From assembly GCA_017559505.1 (NCBI GenBank), contig JAFYSF010000032.1, positions 1 to 34,666 of the forward strand: DNA of 34,666 bases, written 5' to 3'. The stretch is from Paludibacteraceae bacterium (GTDB lineage: Bacteria > Bacteroidota > Bacteroidia > Bacteroidales > Paludibacteraceae). Shown here one piece after another: positions 33,661-34,666 of this stretch (position 1 is the first letter of the stretch; each line of letters begins with the position of its first letter). Under the pieces are notes generated by a model, which made no database searches, was not told the DNA's origin, and saw only the letters and a list, made by a program, of their open reading frames with translations. Both the position numbers and the translations under genes were made by a program.

Positions 33661-34347
33661 TTACTTCTTCAATCTTCGCTTCAAATCTTCATTTCTATTA
33701 ATCTTATCAAAATAAGGTTTTGCCTCTATATTCTTCAAATCCACCCCTTCTGGCAATACAACCTTCTGACTAACCTTCCTCAAATCTTGAAAATCAATCA
33801 AAACCGTTCTACCTTCTCTCGCCCAAGTCAAAAAATAATACTTATCCGAAAAATCTTTATGTACAAAACCATATTTCTCTACCCAAACATTCTTTCCGCC
33901 CTCAAATGTTATTTTTTTCAATCGTTTAAAATCTTTATCTCTCACATATTCAATCTTTTCGCACACTCCATAATCCCCAAGCGTATCACCCTCCTCAATT
34001 GTAAAATCCATAATCAGCACCTCTCCACCATCATAATACCTCCAAATCTTCTGCGCCTCTACGTCCTCTCTCACCAAACAATAAAATCTAAATTCATCCC
34101 TATAATACTCAGCCATATATGCTTTCTTGTAAACCATATTATCCACAATCGAATCACCATCCAATTTATAATACTCAGTATTTATATCATCATCTTCCAA
34201 CCATTCGCCATCTTCTGCTATATGCGAATACGTCCGCTTATATTCCTTTTCAATCTGCCAAACAACCCCCTCTACAAGTATCGGATTATAAGCCATAACA
34301 TCCACTAATAAAAACACTAAACAACCTAATAAAAACAAACGTTTCAT
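33661..34347 (-). CDS. Secreted protein of unknown function
   Basis: A 228-aa protein with a clear signal peptide (MKRLFLLGCLVFLLVDVMAYN). The mature part is strand-rich and acidic, opening with LVEGVVWQIEKEY and later YYKLDGDSIVDNMVYKKAY. This V-W ... G-D-S-I-V-x-x-x-x-Y-K-K pattern occurs in many secreted Bacteroidetes proteins of unknown role. I see no type IX C-terminal sorting domain, no lipobox and no catalytic motif. The start is supported by an AGGAGG five bases upstream, which is unusual for this phylum. It lies upstream of the PorW-like gene, but a terminator separates them. Confidence 0.65.
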   Translation of the reverse strand: MKRLFLLGCLVFLLVDVMAYNPILVEGVVWQIEKEYKRTYSHIAEDGEWLEDDDINTEYYKLDGDSIVDNMVYKKAYMAEYYRDEFRFYCLVREDVEAQKIWRYYDGGEVLIMDFTIEEGDTLGDYGVCEKIEYVRDKDFKRLKKITFEGGKNVWVEKYGFVHKDFSDKYYFLTWAREGRTVLIDFQDLRKVSQKVVLPEGVDLKNIEAKPYFDKINRNEDLKRRLKK

Positions 34348-34352
34348 AATAA

Positions 34353-34358
34353 CCTCCT
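34353..34358 (-). promoter_or_regulatory. Shine-Dalgarno-like ribosome binding site
   Basis: CCTCCT reads AGGAGG on the minus strand, five bases before the ATG at 34347. Strong Shine-Dalgarno sites are rare in Bacteroidetes, so this fixes the start and sets the gene apart from its neighbours. Confidence 0.6.
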
Positions 34359-34517
34359 ATTTTTTAAATTATTTTTCAAATATCACTACACATCCGCAAC
34401 AAAGCGTTTTTGTTAGATTAGACTCCAATAATCCCAAAAAGTAAAATCCAATCCCCCCCTTCTCCCTATTCCCTACTACTTGCTCCCTGCTCCTTACCCT
34501 CTACCTACCTTCAACAT

Positions 34518-34583
34518 AGGATAAATATATCATAAATATACTATAAATATAGGATAAATATACTATAAACATACTATAATAAT
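34518..34583. repeat. 11-bp tandem array, locus 3
   Basis: Units read AGGATAAATAT, ATCATAAATAT, ACTATAAATAT, AGGATAAATAT, ACTATAAACAT, ACTATAATAAT. Positions 34531-34579 are identical to 10553-10601 over 49 bp. The array is preceded by CTACCTACCTTCAACAT, a variant of the leader seen at the other two loci, and lies about 75 bp upstream of a plus-strand promoter. Confidence 0.85.
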
Positions 34584-34623
34584 ATCTGCAAGTACACCAA
34601 AACCCATCCAACGGCAATTTTCT

Positions 34624-34644
34624 CAAATTTCAAATTTCAAATTT
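34624..34644. repeat. Three CAAATTT heptads
   Basis: CAAATTT is repeated three times without gaps at 34624-34644 and is followed by CAATTA. It lies directly upstream of the terminal promoter, covering its expected -33 region. Confidence 0.7.
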
Positions 34645-34657
34645 CAATTATTATTTG

Positions 34658-34665
34658 TACCTTTG
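34658..34665 (+). promoter_or_regulatory. -7 element of a gene beyond the window
   Basis: TACCTTTG matches TAnnTTTG exactly, one base from the window end. It implies a plus-strand gene starting within the next few dozen to hundred bases. Confidence 0.6.
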
Positions 34666-34666
34666 C

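Larger units (their letters stand above)
34348..34666. other. Intergenic region with C-rich tract, 11-bp array and promoter
   Basis: This 319-bp stretch has no gene. It holds a ribosome binding site for the minus-strand secreted protein, then a pyrimidine-rich tract at about 34453-34510. The third 11-bp array follows at 34518-34583, three heptads CAAATTT at 34624-34644 and a plus-strand -7 element at the very end. The downstream gene is outside the window. Confidence 0.6.

Overview
The window looks like a Bacteroidales (phylum Bacteroidota) chromosome. It is AT-rich, most starts lack a Shine-Dalgarno sequence, several genes carry the Bacteroidetes -7 element TAnnTTTG, and gene content is typical of the order: skp-bamA-uppS with murI, PASTA-rluD-ddl, and a PorW/SprE-like lipoprotein of the type IX secretion system. 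All identifications come from reading the sequence; no database search was run.

Layout. (1) 248-2783, plus strand: folK, a type I asparaginase and a helix-hairpin-helix protein, closed by a bidirectional terminator. (2) 2826-10326, minus strand: an envelope operon read as outer-membrane barrel protein, uppS, bamA, three Skp/OmpH chaperones, murI and a DEDDh exonuclease. A 198-bp palindromic element lies between uppS and bamA and encodes the last codons of uppS. (3) 10636-11544, plus strand: an ABC ATPase without a visible permease, with an 11-bp tandem array in its leader. (4) 11592-16345, minus strand: PASTA protein, rluD, ddl, a polyprenyl synthase and an unknown protein. (5) rpmH (minus) and miaB (plus) diverge around 16700-16970. 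(6) 18421-30615, minus strand: a tightly packed six-gene accessory operon. (7) 30765-34347, minus strand: a PorW/SprE-like lipoprotein and a secreted protein of unknown function. The window ends on a plus-strand promoter for a gene outside it.

The accessory operon is the most unusual part. In transcription order it encodes: a 1391-aa fusion of an S1 RNA-binding domain, an SF1 (UPF1-like) helicase and a Ppx/GppA-like phosphatase domain; a 1281-aa protein made largely of degenerate repeats centred on W-x-W-x-x-L-S-x-N; a protein with the same repeats fused to a DarT-like ADP-ribosyltransferase; a DarG-like macro-domain protein; an AlbA_2/ATPase-type regulator with a C-terminal winged helix; and an XRE-type regulator that appears frameshifted. 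My inference is an expanded DarTG-like toxin-antitoxin or anti-phage system, in which the shared repeat solenoid links the toxin to the large partner and the helicase-phosphatase acts as sensor or second effector.

Three intergenic sites (10540-10605, 14413-14489, 34518-34583) hold related 11-bp-period arrays, two of them identical over 49 bp. A short hairpin at 18376-18410 resembles the ends of the palindromic element at 8744-8941, so the genome may carry small dispersed non-coding repeat families.
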